22,466 nt of DNA, taken from positions 1-22,466 of IMG/VR virus record IMGVR_UViG_3300005100_000017; one strand, given 5' to 3'. Each line of letters begins with the position of its first letter. The first letter of the stretch is position 1. The notes beneath the pieces are model-generated. The model searched no databases, was not told the DNA's origin, and saw only the letters and a program-made list of their open reading frames with translations. Positions 14,128 through 21,244 of the stretch are shown piece after piece. The translations under genes and the position numbers were made by a program. The stretch comes from a virus.

Positions 14128-14791
14128 ATTCTCTGAATATTTCAACGTCTCATCTATCATATTTGATAAGGATGGAAAGCAAGTTACGAATCCATCCGGT
14201 TTTAATAAATTTTGTGCTATAATACAGAAGGCGAAGGCGGAAGGCAAATTGTCATCCGATCCCACAAAAACGATAGATGAAATCCATACAAAGAAGTGTT
14301 CATTTTTTAGTAATATTGCTGAAACTGTAATACCGATTAAATATAAAAATGAAACTATATCAACATGGGCAGTCACTAAAAATCGTTTTGGTGATATTCC
14401 ACGAGAAGATATAGATGATGTTGCCGAGAAGATAGGTGCCGATCCCGATAAATTATGGGATGAATTACAAGATATACCAGTTACAACTCAAGAAGAGTTT
14501 GATAGGAGTGTTTATTTTTTACATGAAACAATAACAACACTCATGCGTATGCGCGAACAGGACGATGAATTAAAGGAAAATTTAGTTAAATTTGAAGAAG
14601 TCACGAAAGTGACAGCTCATGATATGCGGGAACATTTACGACTCATATTAGGTTTTATAGAGCTATTGAATGAGAAGTATCATTCGAAATTCGATGCAGA
14701 ATTTGATGCATATTTATATTATATCACAGATTCTGGTAATAAATTAAAAGATGTAGCCGATGATTTGATAGAAAAATGTGAGAAAAGGTAA
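14045..14791 (+). CDS. PocR sensor plus HisKA phospho-histidine domain, no kinase catalytic domain (248 aa)
   Basis: Residues ~15-160 resemble a PocR ligand-binding domain (LQEFQNKFSEYFNVSSIIFD, then DGKQVTNPSGFNKFC, KCSFFSN, VIPIKYKNETISTWAV), a PAS-like sensor common in histidine kinases of methanogenic archaea. Residues ~178-245 form a HisKA dimerisation domain with the H-box VTAHDMREHLRLILGFIELL (His192) and a second helix (YLYYITDSGNKLKDVADDLI). The protein stops there, with no HATPase N, G1 or G2 boxes, and the next gene follows at once, so the catalytic half is lacking by design or by old loss. GAGGAG lies 7 bases ahead of the ATG. It could sequester or rewire host kinases by hetero-dimer formation. 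Confidence 0.78.
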   Translation: MKDEEKSPAPLNRFSTTFLTELQEFQNKFSEYFNVSSIIFDKDGKQVTNPSGFNKFCAIIQKAKAEGKLSSDPTKTIDEIHTKKCSFFSNIAETVIPIKYKNETISTWAVTKNRFGDIPREDIDDVAEKIGADPDKLWDELQDIPVTTQEEFDRSVYFLHETITTLMRMREQDDELKENLVKFEEVTKVTAHDMREHLRLILGFIELLNEKYHSKFDAEFDAYLYYITDSGNKLKDVADDLIEKCEKR

Positions 14792-14795
14792 TTAA

Positions 14796-15029
14796 ATGAC
14801 TATAAAAATAACATCATACCATAGAAAACTCGCATCGGGGCTCCTGATAGTCGGTGGAACGTTCCTAATGTTGGAACATCTTTTCACATATGATAGGTTT
14901 GATTTGCTTGACTTTGTCGGGCATGAATATTATGGTTTAGGTATTATTACTATTGGTTTCTTAGTATCAATAGAATGGTCGCAGTGGAAATCTATGGATT
15001 TAAAACATTTTAAGAATTGGTTTAGGTGA
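14796..15029 (+). CDS. Small membrane protein with two TM segments (77 aa)
   Basis: Two hydrophobic segments (LASGLLIVGGTFLMLEHLF and YYGLGIITIGFLVSIEW) with a short acidic loop (DRFDLLDFVGHE) and a basic tail (WKSMDLKHFKNWFR). It starts four bases after the PocR-HisKA stop. The shape suits a holin or a membrane anchor for the signalling pair, but no family is recognised. Confidence 0.7.
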   Translation: MTIKITSYHRKLASGLLIVGGTFLMLEHLFTYDRFDLLDFVGHEYYGLGIITIGFLVSIEWSQWKSMDLKHFKNWFR

Positions 15030-15033
15030 TTAA

Positions 15034-17019
15034 GTGAATGAAAAACTAACAAAAGCTGAAATAGGGTTTATTGGACAACTTTTGACAGCAATAAGTGTTG
15101 AGAGTTTCCGAAAATTACTTACTGAACATATCTTGAATGCTTTTATTGCCAGCCATAATAATACTAATATAGAATTCAATTTTGGTGGATCGAAACCAGA
15201 TCCAAACACTATAGAATACATAAAAGAGCGCGAGATAATACTTTCAGATAAAACTGCAAGTAAACTCGAAGGCGACCTTAAGTATGAACTTATCACCGCA
15301 TTACAGAATAACGAATCGATAAGTCAGATCACGAAACGGTTAGATAAAATCTTTAAAGATATGATGCCATGGCAACTTGAAAGGATTGCAAGATCGGAGA
15401 TAATTGATGCTCAGAACGCCGGACGTATTTCGGCATATAAAGCGAGTGATGTTGTCGAATATAAGATGTGGATTGCCGCAAAAGGTGGCAAGGGAGAGCG
15501 TGTCTGTGGATTGTGTGCAAGTCTACATGGACAGGTTCAACCAGTTGATAAACCATTCGTCAACCCGAATAACCCCGCGGAATCATGGCAACATCCGATT
15601 TGTCATCCGAATGGACGGTGCACTACGGTGCCACTAACGGATTTACCGGATGATATAATAACAATTAATGGATTAACTTATGACTCGGATGAGAAGATCG
15701 GTAAAGTTGAGATCTCACTGGATTTATTAAAATCCCGACAGAAGAGAAAAGCATGGGTCGTCTTATTTGCTAACGGACATGCAGTTCAGTGTTTCGAGGA
15801 TGAAGTTGATGCCGATTATTTCATAACAACGAGTAATAAAAAGGATGCTGGTTGGTTTGACCTCAACAGTAAGACATATCGGGAACTCAAACCCGGATGG
15901 AAGATTCACAAGAGCGGAACCAAAAAAACATTTAAGACTGATGGCGAGAGTAGAAAAGCTGCTAAAATAGAGATTGATGTAGAACCACTGAGTAAAGGTG
16001 AAAAGCGTATCTGGATTAAGGAAACGGCTAAACGACAAGGTCATTATCGAAGAATAAAGAGCGCGAAATCTGAACCTGAGATTGTTGATCAGGTAGTTAT
16101 TCCTAAAGACTCGTTGCCGATGACGCCGGAGAATTTGAAGGAACTCAAGTCCTTTAAAGATTTAGGCATGTTTGGTGGTATGCATGAATCGGAATCGTAC
16201 TGTGCGAAATTCAATGATAATGCAAATGCAATGTATAAGGTGATAGATAAGGGTGCTATCGCAGGAGAGGTTTCAACTTATAATATTTCAAAGATATTAG
16301 ATTGGGATGTTATTCCAGAAACCATTAAAACCAATATCAAGAGAAAAGGTGATGGTTCATGTCAGAGATGGATAGAGGATGGACGCACGCCTTATGATGG
16401 TTCCGAGTATGTCGAGGATCAGCATGTAATGATAGGAGAGGATCATTTTGATGATTTATCAAAAATAGTTATTTTAGATATGGTGGTAGGAAATTATGAT
16501 CGTCATAGTGGAAATGTGATGATTGATAGTGACAACCGATGTTGGGGAATAGATAATGAGGATTGGGGTACTGCCGGAACGGCAGATGATTTCATAACTT
16601 CATTTGATGAGCGTGCAGGATTGTCAGACGTGGGTGGATTTTCACCGATGATAAGATGGTTAGATAAAAATCTTATAGGAACTGAGTATTTAGCATTACG
16701 AGAGAAGATAGTTGCTAATATGAAGGACGTCGTTGATAATAGAGTCGAGATATTAGATAATTATACTAAATATATAAGATTTGATGATTTCTTAATTGAT
16801 GATTCAATGTCTATAGATGAAGCGATTGGTAATGTCGCTACTAATTTGAAATATATAAAGAAATATTATAGTAAGGAATTAAATCTTGATAATCCAATAC
16901 CAGAATATGATGACCTCTGTCATGAATCAAATGTAGTACCAAATTATCTATTATCTGATGATGATATGAAATCGAAATCTGAAGAAATGTCAGAGAAACT
17001 AAAAAATAAGGACGAGTGA
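15034..17019 (+). CDS. MuF-type head morphogenesis protein fused to a PI3/4-kinase-like domain (661 aa)
   Basis: Starts at GTG behind AGGTGAT. Residues ~75-205 are a phage Mu gpF-like minor head domain: SISQITKRLDKIF, LERIARSEIIDAQNAGRISA, and the cysteine motif CGLC (158-161) with HPICHPNGRC (187-196). Two module copies follow, KVEISLDLLKSRQKRKAW (224-241) and KIEIDVEPLSKGEKRIW (311-327) with RQGHYRR. From ~380 to 610 lies a kinase of the PI3/4-kinase or HipA-like superfamily: Lys402 (MYKV), Glu412 (GEVSTY), catalytic loop GNYDRHSGN (Asp489, Asn494) and metal Asp507 (WGIDNED). MuF proteins in temperate phages often carry C-terminal effector domains, and this fits that plan. MuF acts in or near the head and portal, so the kinase could enter the cell with the DNA. 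The substrate, lipid or protein, is unknown. Confidence 0.85.
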   Translation: MNEKLTKAEIGFIGQLLTAISVESFRKLLTEHILNAFIASHNNTNIEFNFGGSKPDPNTIEYIKEREIILSDKTASKLEGDLKYELITALQNNESISQITKRLDKIFKDMMPWQLERIARSEIIDAQNAGRISAYKASDVVEYKMWIAAKGGKGERVCGLCASLHGQVQPVDKPFVNPNNPAESWQHPICHPNGRCTTVPLTDLPDDIITINGLTYDSDEKIGKVEISLDLLKSRQKRKAWVVLFANGHAVQCFEDEVDADYFITTSNKKDAGWFDLNSKTYRELKPGWKIHKSGTKKTFKTDGESRKAAKIEIDVEPLSKGEKRIWIKETAKRQGHYRRIKSAKSEPEIVDQVVIPKDSLPMTPENLKELKSFKDLGMFGGMHESESYCAKFNDNANAMYKVIDKGAIAGEVSTYNISKILDWDVIPETIKTNIKRKGDGSCQRWIEDGRTPYDGSEYVEDQHVMIGEDHFDDLSKIVILDMVVGNYDRHSGNVMIDSDNRCWGIDNEDWGTAGTADDFITSFDERAGLSDVGGFSPMIRWLDKNLIGTEYLALREKIVANMKDVVDNRVEILDNYTKYIRFDDFLIDDSMSIDEAIGNVATNLKYIKKYYSKELNLDNPIPEYDDLCHESNVVPNYLLSDDDMKSKSEEMSEKLKNKDE

Positions 17020-17026
17020 GGTATAA

Positions 17027-17161
17027 ATGAAAGGAAAACCTAAAAAAGACGGATCGGGTAAAGGCACACAGGAAAACCACAATCGCGGCGGATGTTACGA
17101 TGGTGAAGTGTGCGAAATCAGCGAAATGATTCGGCAGCAATACCGAGGACGTGATAAGTGA
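17027..17161 (+). CDS. Tiny basic protein with KDGSGKG and cysteine motif (44 aa)
   Basis: Begins MKGKPKKDGSGKGTQENHNR, then GGCYDGEVCEISEM. A KxDGSGKG(x)xxNxxRGGC pattern recurs in tiny proteins encoded by archaeal viruses and their hosts; I know of no function. GAGTGAGGT lies ahead of the ATG, and the stop overlaps the next start (TGATG), so it is likely co-translated with the MuF-kinase and the gene after it. Confidence 0.65.
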   Translation: MKGKPKKDGSGKGTQENHNRGGCYDGEVCEISEMIRQQYRGRDK

Positions 17162-17358
17162 TGCCAGAAGGACAGAAAGAAGCTGAAACGGCACAAACCT
17201 TTGATGCAGATGCATATAAAACTAATCTGATCGATAATGAAGATTATTCAGAGGAAACGGCTTCTGTTAAAGCTAAGAAAAAGAAAGAGCAATTAGAAGC
17301 ACAGGCGGAAAAGGGTCCGGTTGGTAAGATGCTTGAGATCGATTTGGGAAAACTTTAA
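17161..17358 (+). CDS. Small charged protein ending in an EIDL motif (65 aa)
   Basis: ATG at 17161 overlaps the previous stop. The protein is hydrophilic and helical, with a Lys-rich run (ASVKAKKKKEQLEAQAEK) and the C-terminus GKMLEIDLGKL, a bare copy of the LEIDLxKL motif found at the start of genes 3755 and 4747. A terminal copy on a small charged protein suggests a peptide tag that binds something common to all carriers. No family is recognised. Confidence 0.65.
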   Translation: MPEGQKEAETAQTFDADAYKTNLIDNEDYSEETASVKAKKKKEQLEAQAEKGPVGKMLEIDLGKL

Positions 17359-17376
17359 AGGTTTATAACCACAAGG

Positions 17377-17384
17377 TTTATATA
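17377..17384 (+). promoter_or_regulatory. TATA box candidate upstream of third HNH gene
   Basis: TTTATATA, the archaeal consensus, stands in the 96-base gap before the gene at 17455. The AAGGTTTATA around it is repeated 15 bases upstream (17358-17367). A second TATA-like site, CTTATATAAAA, is at 17432-17442. Confidence 0.45.
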
Positions 17385-17454
17385 GGATGGACACATATAG
17401 ATATACAGTGAGTGTATAGTGTGTGAACTTACTTATATAAAATTGGTAATATAA

Positions 17455-18228
17455 ATGATGATTAAGAATAAACCGGATCGGGAATTACTATATAAATTAT
17501 ACGTTGTTGATGAATTATCACCAATTGAGATATCTGATATGTATGGGTGTCACGCGTGTACTATTACTGAATGGATAAAGAATTATGGTATTCATTTTCG
17601 AAATCGTAAAGAAGCACATAATACGAAACGGATATTAAAGAAGAAATGTGATAGTGTGGTTGGTGATAAAAATCCAACGAAACGTAATGATATACAAATA
17701 AAAATGAGAAAACCGAAGTATAAAAACGATCCTATAAAACACAAGGAATTCTGTGATGGTTGTGCTCAACGAGCGAGTGAACATCATTATGAAGCGGGTT
17801 CAAACGTTGCAAAACAACAAGGTAATAAAATTCGCGGTGAAAATAATCCCGCGAAACGTCCAGAAGTTGGTATGAAAATAAGTGCAACAAATAAAGGACG
17901 CATCGGTGGCTTCCTTGGTAAAGAACATACAGATGAATTTCGTGAACGTTTATCAGCAATGAATCAGGATCAAGATTATGATGCCGGTGAATGGACGGGA
18001 TTTGTACCATCTGATAGACCACATCTTATCGATATAAATCAATGTATAAATTTAAATCCTTGGTTTGGAGGTTGTAATCAACATCATATTATGAGTGGTG
18101 TTATTATAAATATACCGGTGGATTTACATAAAAGTGTATGGCATAGAATGACTAACGGTGATAGAAAAGATAAAAATATGAAAGAAATTAATAAATTAGC
18201 ATTTAAATATTTATTAGGTAAATTATAA
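17455..18228 (+). CDS. HNH homing-type endonuclease with NUMOD3-like region (257 aa)
   Basis: Starts ATGATG (17455 or 17458). Residues ~7-45 form a helix-turn-helix (SPIEISDMYGCHACTITEWI). The middle (128-170) has GENNPAKRPEVGMKISATNK and GKEHTDEFRERLSAMN, typical NUMOD3-type DNA contacts. The linker DYDAGEWTGF is the same as in the HNH protein at 6798, and the core is GCNQHHI (His210, His211) with IPVDLHK and NMKEIN. This copy lacks tandem repeats. It is the only HNH gene here with its own AT-rich flanks on both sides (96 and 85 bases), which suits a separately transcribed mobile gene inserted between MuF and the protease gene. Confidence 0.85.
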   Translation: MMIKNKPDRELLYKLYVVDELSPIEISDMYGCHACTITEWIKNYGIHFRNRKEAHNTKRILKKKCDSVVGDKNPTKRNDIQIKMRKPKYKNDPIKHKEFCDGCAQRASEHHYEAGSNVAKQQGNKIRGENNPAKRPEVGMKISATNKGRIGGFLGKEHTDEFRERLSAMNQDQDYDAGEWTGFVPSDRPHLIDINQCINLNPWFGGCNQHHIMSGVIINIPVDLHKSVWHRMTNGDRKDKNMKEINKLAFKYLLGKL

Positions 18229-18253
18229 TTCAGTTAATTTTATATTTTTAATA

Positions 18254-18275
18254 AATAGTTATTAAATAAACTATT
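18254..18275 (+). other. AT-rich hairpin between HNH gene and protease gene
   Basis: A 7-bp perfect dyad AATAGTT / AACTATT with an 8-base loop lies in the 85-base gap. It is followed by T-rich sequence (CTATTTAATTTTATTTG), so it may end transcription of the HNH gene. The region is very AT-rich and the stem is weak. Confidence 0.35.
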
Positions 18276-18313
18276 CTATTTAATTTTATTTGATATATGG
18301 AGGAAATTATAAA

Positions 18314-19603
18314 ATGGAGAAAAATGAAGAAGATAATAATTTTGAATATATTTTGAATTTACAGAAACTTGAAACTGGAGATGATAACAGACTTATCATT
18401 GCGGGAATGTGTTCATCCGGTGACATCGATCATGATGGTGAACGTGTTGATATGGATTCACTTAAGTCACAGTTCCTTAAATACATGGAGAATCCCGTCT
18501 TACGGTATTTCCATGGAAAGGATAGTAGAAACCCGGACGCGATAGGTAAAGCGATACCTGAGTACACCGATACGTCAGGGAAAACATACAAGACGGAGTT
18601 TACGGATAACGGGCCGTTCATCGTGGCAGAGATATCGCAAGCTGACGACGTGGCATCAATTCGCACAAAAATCGTTGAGAAGAACTTAAGGGGACTTTCA
18701 ATCGGTGGGCGTGCAAAACGTGTAAAAGCGTGGGATGCAACACTTGGTAAAGATGTAAACAATGTTATTGTATCACGATGGAACGAAACGAGTGTTGTAG
18801 ATCTACCTGCATCAAAGACAAGCTACTTTGAAGTACTTAAAGCGGCTTGCACTGGTGATAATTGTCCTAATAATATAGAATTAATCGAGGAAACCGACCC
18901 AATTGTGGATCAGGCAGTTTTAAAATTTGAAGAGATAATTAATGAGAACGCAGAGATGAAAGACACGTTGAAAAAGCTTGAATCACATGTTCAAGCATTG
19001 AAACGTGCCAATGACCCCGTGACAGTCATTACGGGTGAGGAAAACGAAAATAATGATCACATTTCCACAATAAAAAAAGCGGAAGTGGTAGAAATCGGAG
19101 GTAACACTATGGAACAAGAAGATGGTATTGTAAGATTAGAAGTCCCGGAGCTTGAGGAGTTTATCAAGAGCACGGTTGACACGATGGTAGAAGAGCGTGA
19201 GACAGTTGAGAAACTTGAGGACTACGATAGACTCGTACGCGAAATCAAAGATATGCGAGCTAAAATCGAGGGTCTTGAGGCAGCGGCTAAAGCCAATGCA
19301 AAAGCACTACCGGAAGGTAAACAGACGGCTATGAAGTCTGAAGGCGATATCGAGGACGCTGAGGTTATCGAGAAGGCAGCTAAGAAGAAGAAAGAGCCTG
19401 AGAAAGAGTATGATGAGGATGGTAACGAGATCGTCGACCCGGCAGACATGAAAATGAAGAAAATAGAAGCCGAAATCGAAGAACTTAAGTCAAGTCCTCT
19501 TTACAAAGCGCAACAGGACGAAGTTATAGTCGAGAAATCCGAGGCTACTCCGGCAACTGGCGTACTTTCAGGCGTGATTGCGGCACATTACGGAGGTAAC
19601 TAA
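18314..19603 (+). CDS. Prohead protease fused to scaffold (429 aa)
   Basis: The ATG at 18314 with GGAGG 10 bases upstream is preferred over in-frame upstream starts. Residues ~20-180 match the HK97-type prohead protease (serine peptidase family U35/S78): His67 (LRYFHGKD), the glycine-rich GKA, Ser129 (RGLSIGGRAK) and WNETSVVDLPA. It would cleave scaffold and capsid N-termini during head maturation. From ~190 onward is a long helical, Glu/Lys-rich region (MKDTLKKLESHVQALKRAND; MKMKKIEAEIEELK) fitting an internal scaffold. Residues 10-22, FEYILNLQKLETG, weakly echo the EIDLxKL motif of other genes. The capsid gene follows after one base. An internal ribosome binding site and start (19097-19111) suggest a separate scaffold product. 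Confidence 0.88.
   Translation: MEKNEEDNNFEYILNLQKLETGDDNRLIIAGMCSSGDIDHDGERVDMDSLKSQFLKYMENPVLRYFHGKDSRNPDAIGKAIPEYTDTSGKTYKTEFTDNGPFIVAEISQADDVASIRTKIVEKNLRGLSIGGRAKRVKAWDATLGKDVNNVIVSRWNETSVVDLPASKTSYFEVLKAACTGDNCPNNIELIEETDPIVDQAVLKFEEIINENAEMKDTLKKLESHVQALKRANDPVTVITGEENENNDHISTIKKAEVVEIGGNTMEQEDGIVRLEVPELEEFIKSTVDTMVEERETVEKLEDYDRLVREIKDMRAKIEGLEAAAKANAKALPEGKQTAMKSEGDIEDAEVIEKAAKKKKEPEKEYDEDGNEIVDPADMKMKKIEAEIEELKSSPLYKAQQDEVIVEKSEATPATGVLSGVIAAHYGGN
19097..19111 (+). promoter_or_regulatory. Internal ribosome binding site and start in the protease gene
   Basis: GGAGGT is followed 6 bases later by an in-frame ATG. The leader, GGAGGTAACACTATGG, closely resembles that of the capsid gene, GGAGGTAACTAAAATGG. 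Such a strong site in the middle of an ORF at the protease-scaffold border is unlikely by chance. Confidence 0.65.
19109..19603 (+). CDS. Nested scaffolding protein from internal start (164 aa)
   Basis: In frame with the protease gene, the internal ATG gives MEQEDGIVRLEVPELEEFIK and the whole coiled-coil tail, without the protease domain. Nested scaffolds with their own start, as in phage lambda C/Nu3, are known for this gene pair. The product would be an acidic helical protein with KKKKEPEKEYDED and a C-terminus GVIAAHYGGN; scaffold C-termini often contact the capsid protein. Supported by the ribosome binding site and domain border only. Confidence 0.6.
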   Translation: MEQEDGIVRLEVPELEEFIKSTVDTMVEERETVEKLEDYDRLVREIKDMRAKIEGLEAAAKANAKALPEGKQTAMKSEGDIEDAEVIEKAAKKKKEPEKEYDEDGNEIVDPADMKMKKIEAEIEELKSSPLYKAQQDEVIVEKSEATPATGVLSGVIAAHYGGN

Positions 19604-19604
19604 A

Positions 19605-20654
19605 ATGGCAAAAGACGGATGGAATGGTGCAGGTGAAATTGATCACCAGAACCTATATAAAATGAGTTTCGGGGATCTCCCGGATGAAGCAATCTATGAT
19701 GACGGTATGAATCATATTCGAACTTTCGCAAAGGGCGAGGCTCTTGTGACAGAAACCGGTGAGGGCGAATTAGCAAAGGCAGTTAACGTTGGTGCGGCTT
19801 CTGGTGTCGCAGGATACGCATATACGCCTATCGTTTGGGATCAGGCAGTGGTTGATATCACACGTAAGATGACACCACTTTTAGGTCTTGTTCCGAAAGT
19901 AACAAATCAGGGTAAAGTAGCACAGTATTACCGTGTTACTGCACGCGGTGCAGCAACGTGGGGCGATGAGGATCCAAGTCTAAATGAGGCAGATGACACC
20001 AAAGAAGAGGCAAGCGCGCCTATCAGGTATCTACGTGTCACCGGACGTGTAACAGGTGTAGCACAGATCGCAGGCGCTCACTTCGAGAGTTCAATGCAGA
20101 GAGAAGTTCTCAATAAGACTCAGTCAGTAAATGAGGCAATTGAGGCGTCGATTCTTACTGGTAACAACGCAACAAATCAGTTCCAGCCAGACGGACTCCA
20201 GCAGGTTTTAACGTCTAATTCTTCACCTCAGGGTGGGGCTATTACTCTATCAGCAGTTAGAAAACTCGTTAGTGACTGTTTTGTCAATAAGGGCGCTCCT
20301 AACCTGATTATAACAGATCCGTATACCGCTGATGATCTTGTCGAGCAGATTATGGATTATACGAAATATGTGGATCCTAATATCACCGTAGCATGGGGTT
20401 TACAACTTCCAAGTGTCCAGACAGTAGTTGGAAGACTACCGATTCTTGCAAGTCAGTTTATGCCGGTTGCGACAACTGAGAGACGCCTATTCTGCGTCAA
20501 TACGAACTTCCTGCAACAGAGGGTTTTAAAGGATGTTTCGTTTGAGCGACTGGCGAAGACTGGGGACAGCGAGAAGTTCTTCCTATCAACGTATAGGACG
20601 TTCATCAATAAGTTCCCTGAGGGCATGGGACAGCTTACTGAGATAGCAGATTGA
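19605..20654 (+). CDS. HK97-fold major capsid protein (349 aa)
   Basis: GGAGGT lies ahead of the ATG. The protein has the features of HK97-type capsid proteins: an N-terminal arm, a strand-rich E-loop region (YRVTARGAATWGDED), the helix around NEAIEASILTGN with the ILTG motif typical of this fold, a P-domain and a C-terminal A-domain (ITDPYTADDLVEQI, GRLPILASQF, FFLSTYRTFINKFPEG). Position directly after the protease/scaffold gene is the usual order. It shows no long N-terminal delta domain, in keeping with a separate scaffold. Codon use and GC are higher than in the HNH genes, consistent with high expression. Confidence 0.9.
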   Translation: MAKDGWNGAGEIDHQNLYKMSFGDLPDEAIYDDGMNHIRTFAKGEALVTETGEGELAKAVNVGAASGVAGYAYTPIVWDQAVVDITRKMTPLLGLVPKVTNQGKVAQYYRVTARGAATWGDEDPSLNEADDTKEEASAPIRYLRVTGRVTGVAQIAGAHFESSMQREVLNKTQSVNEAIEASILTGNNATNQFQPDGLQQVLTSNSSPQGGAITLSAVRKLVSDCFVNKGAPNLIITDPYTADDLVEQIMDYTKYVDPNITVAWGLQLPSVQTVVGRLPILASQFMPVATTERRLFCVNTNFLQQRVLKDVSFERLAKTGDSEKFFLSTYRTFINKFPEGMGQLTEIAD

Positions 20655-20664
20655 GTATCTCATC

Positions 20665-20700
20665 GTATATATAATAGTTACAAATTACTATTATATATAC
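20665..20700 (+). other. Perfect 14-bp palindromic hairpin after the capsid gene
   Basis: GTATATATAATAGT is followed by an 8-base loop and its exact complement ACTATTATATATAC. It sits between the capsid stop and the next ribosome binding site, with no T-run. It could protect the 3' end of capsid mRNA, reduce read-through, or serve as a TATA-containing promoter or operator for the gene at 20728. Confidence 0.75.
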
Positions 20701-20727
20701 AAATTAATAATTAGGAGGTAATTTAAC

Positions 20728-21201
20728 ATGGCATTAATAGCAGGAACAGTTTATAACGTTTCACCAAATCTTGGTGGAAGCACGATGAAATTCGAGGCAC
20801 CAACAACGGCTTCGGGCGATCATATCATTTTCGATGATCCAATTGGCGCAGTTCAGGTGAACGGCGTTGATGGTACAGTCGGAACGACAGTATACGCAGC
20901 AGGTGCGGTAACAGCAACTACAGTAGCAACAGCAACACAGACCACGGTGGCTTACGACGGGATGACAGCAGCACAAATCCCTGCCGCTGGGTATGTTGGA
21001 ATCGGAACAGAGATTATAAAATATGCCGCAGGTGGCGCAGCTACGGCTGGTACGCTAACAGGTTGTTCACGAGGATGTTTCGGAACTACAGCCGCAACAC
21101 ACGCTGAGGATGCGGTAGTGTATGTTCTGAATACGATCGTTATAACGACTGCCGGTGTAGATGGACCAGTGCGCGGAATCGCAGATATAATTGGGGAATG
21201 A
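20728..21201 (+). CDS. Capsid decoration-like protein (157 aa)
   Basis: A strong AGGAGGT site precedes the ATG. The protein is Ala/Thr/Gly-rich and strand-rich. The N-terminal part (GTVYNVSPNLGGSTMKFEAP) and the part AAQIPAAGYVGIGTEIIKYA, with TGCSRGCFGTTAATHAEDA, resemble domains seen in head decoration and fibre proteins of tailed viruses (pattern IPxxGxIxIGTExIxY...TLTGCxRGxxGTxAAxHA). It lies directly after the capsid gene, the usual place for a decoration protein. Two cysteines are close together (Cys113, Cys117). A terminator hairpin overlaps its stop. Confidence 0.72.
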   Translation: MALIAGTVYNVSPNLGGSTMKFEAPTTASGDHIIFDDPIGAVQVNGVDGTVGTTVYAAGAVTATTVATATQTTVAYDGMTAAQIPAAGYVGIGTEIIKYAAGGAATAGTLTGCSRGCFGTTAATHAEDAVVYVLNTIVITTAGVDGPVRGIADIIGE

Positions 21202-21228
21202 GTGATTTATCACTCACCTTTTATTTTT
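21199..21228 (+). terminator. Terminator hairpin after the decoration gene
   Basis: TGAGTGA / TCACTCA form a perfect stem with a short TTTA loop, followed by CCTTTTATTTTT. The stem begins at the stop codon of the gene. It looks like a standard intrinsic terminator. Confidence 0.75.
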
Positions 21229-21244
21229 ATGGAGGTATAAAAAT

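Noticed and set aside
15404-15637. Plus-strand open frame inside the MuF domain
   Set aside because: Lies in an alternate frame of a well-supported MuF domain with the CGLC/HPIC motif; no ribosome binding site.
17455-18228. Group I or II intron around the third HNH gene
   Set aside because: Flanks are short and AT-rich, neighbouring genes are complete on both sides and no split gene was found; a free-standing nuclease is simpler.
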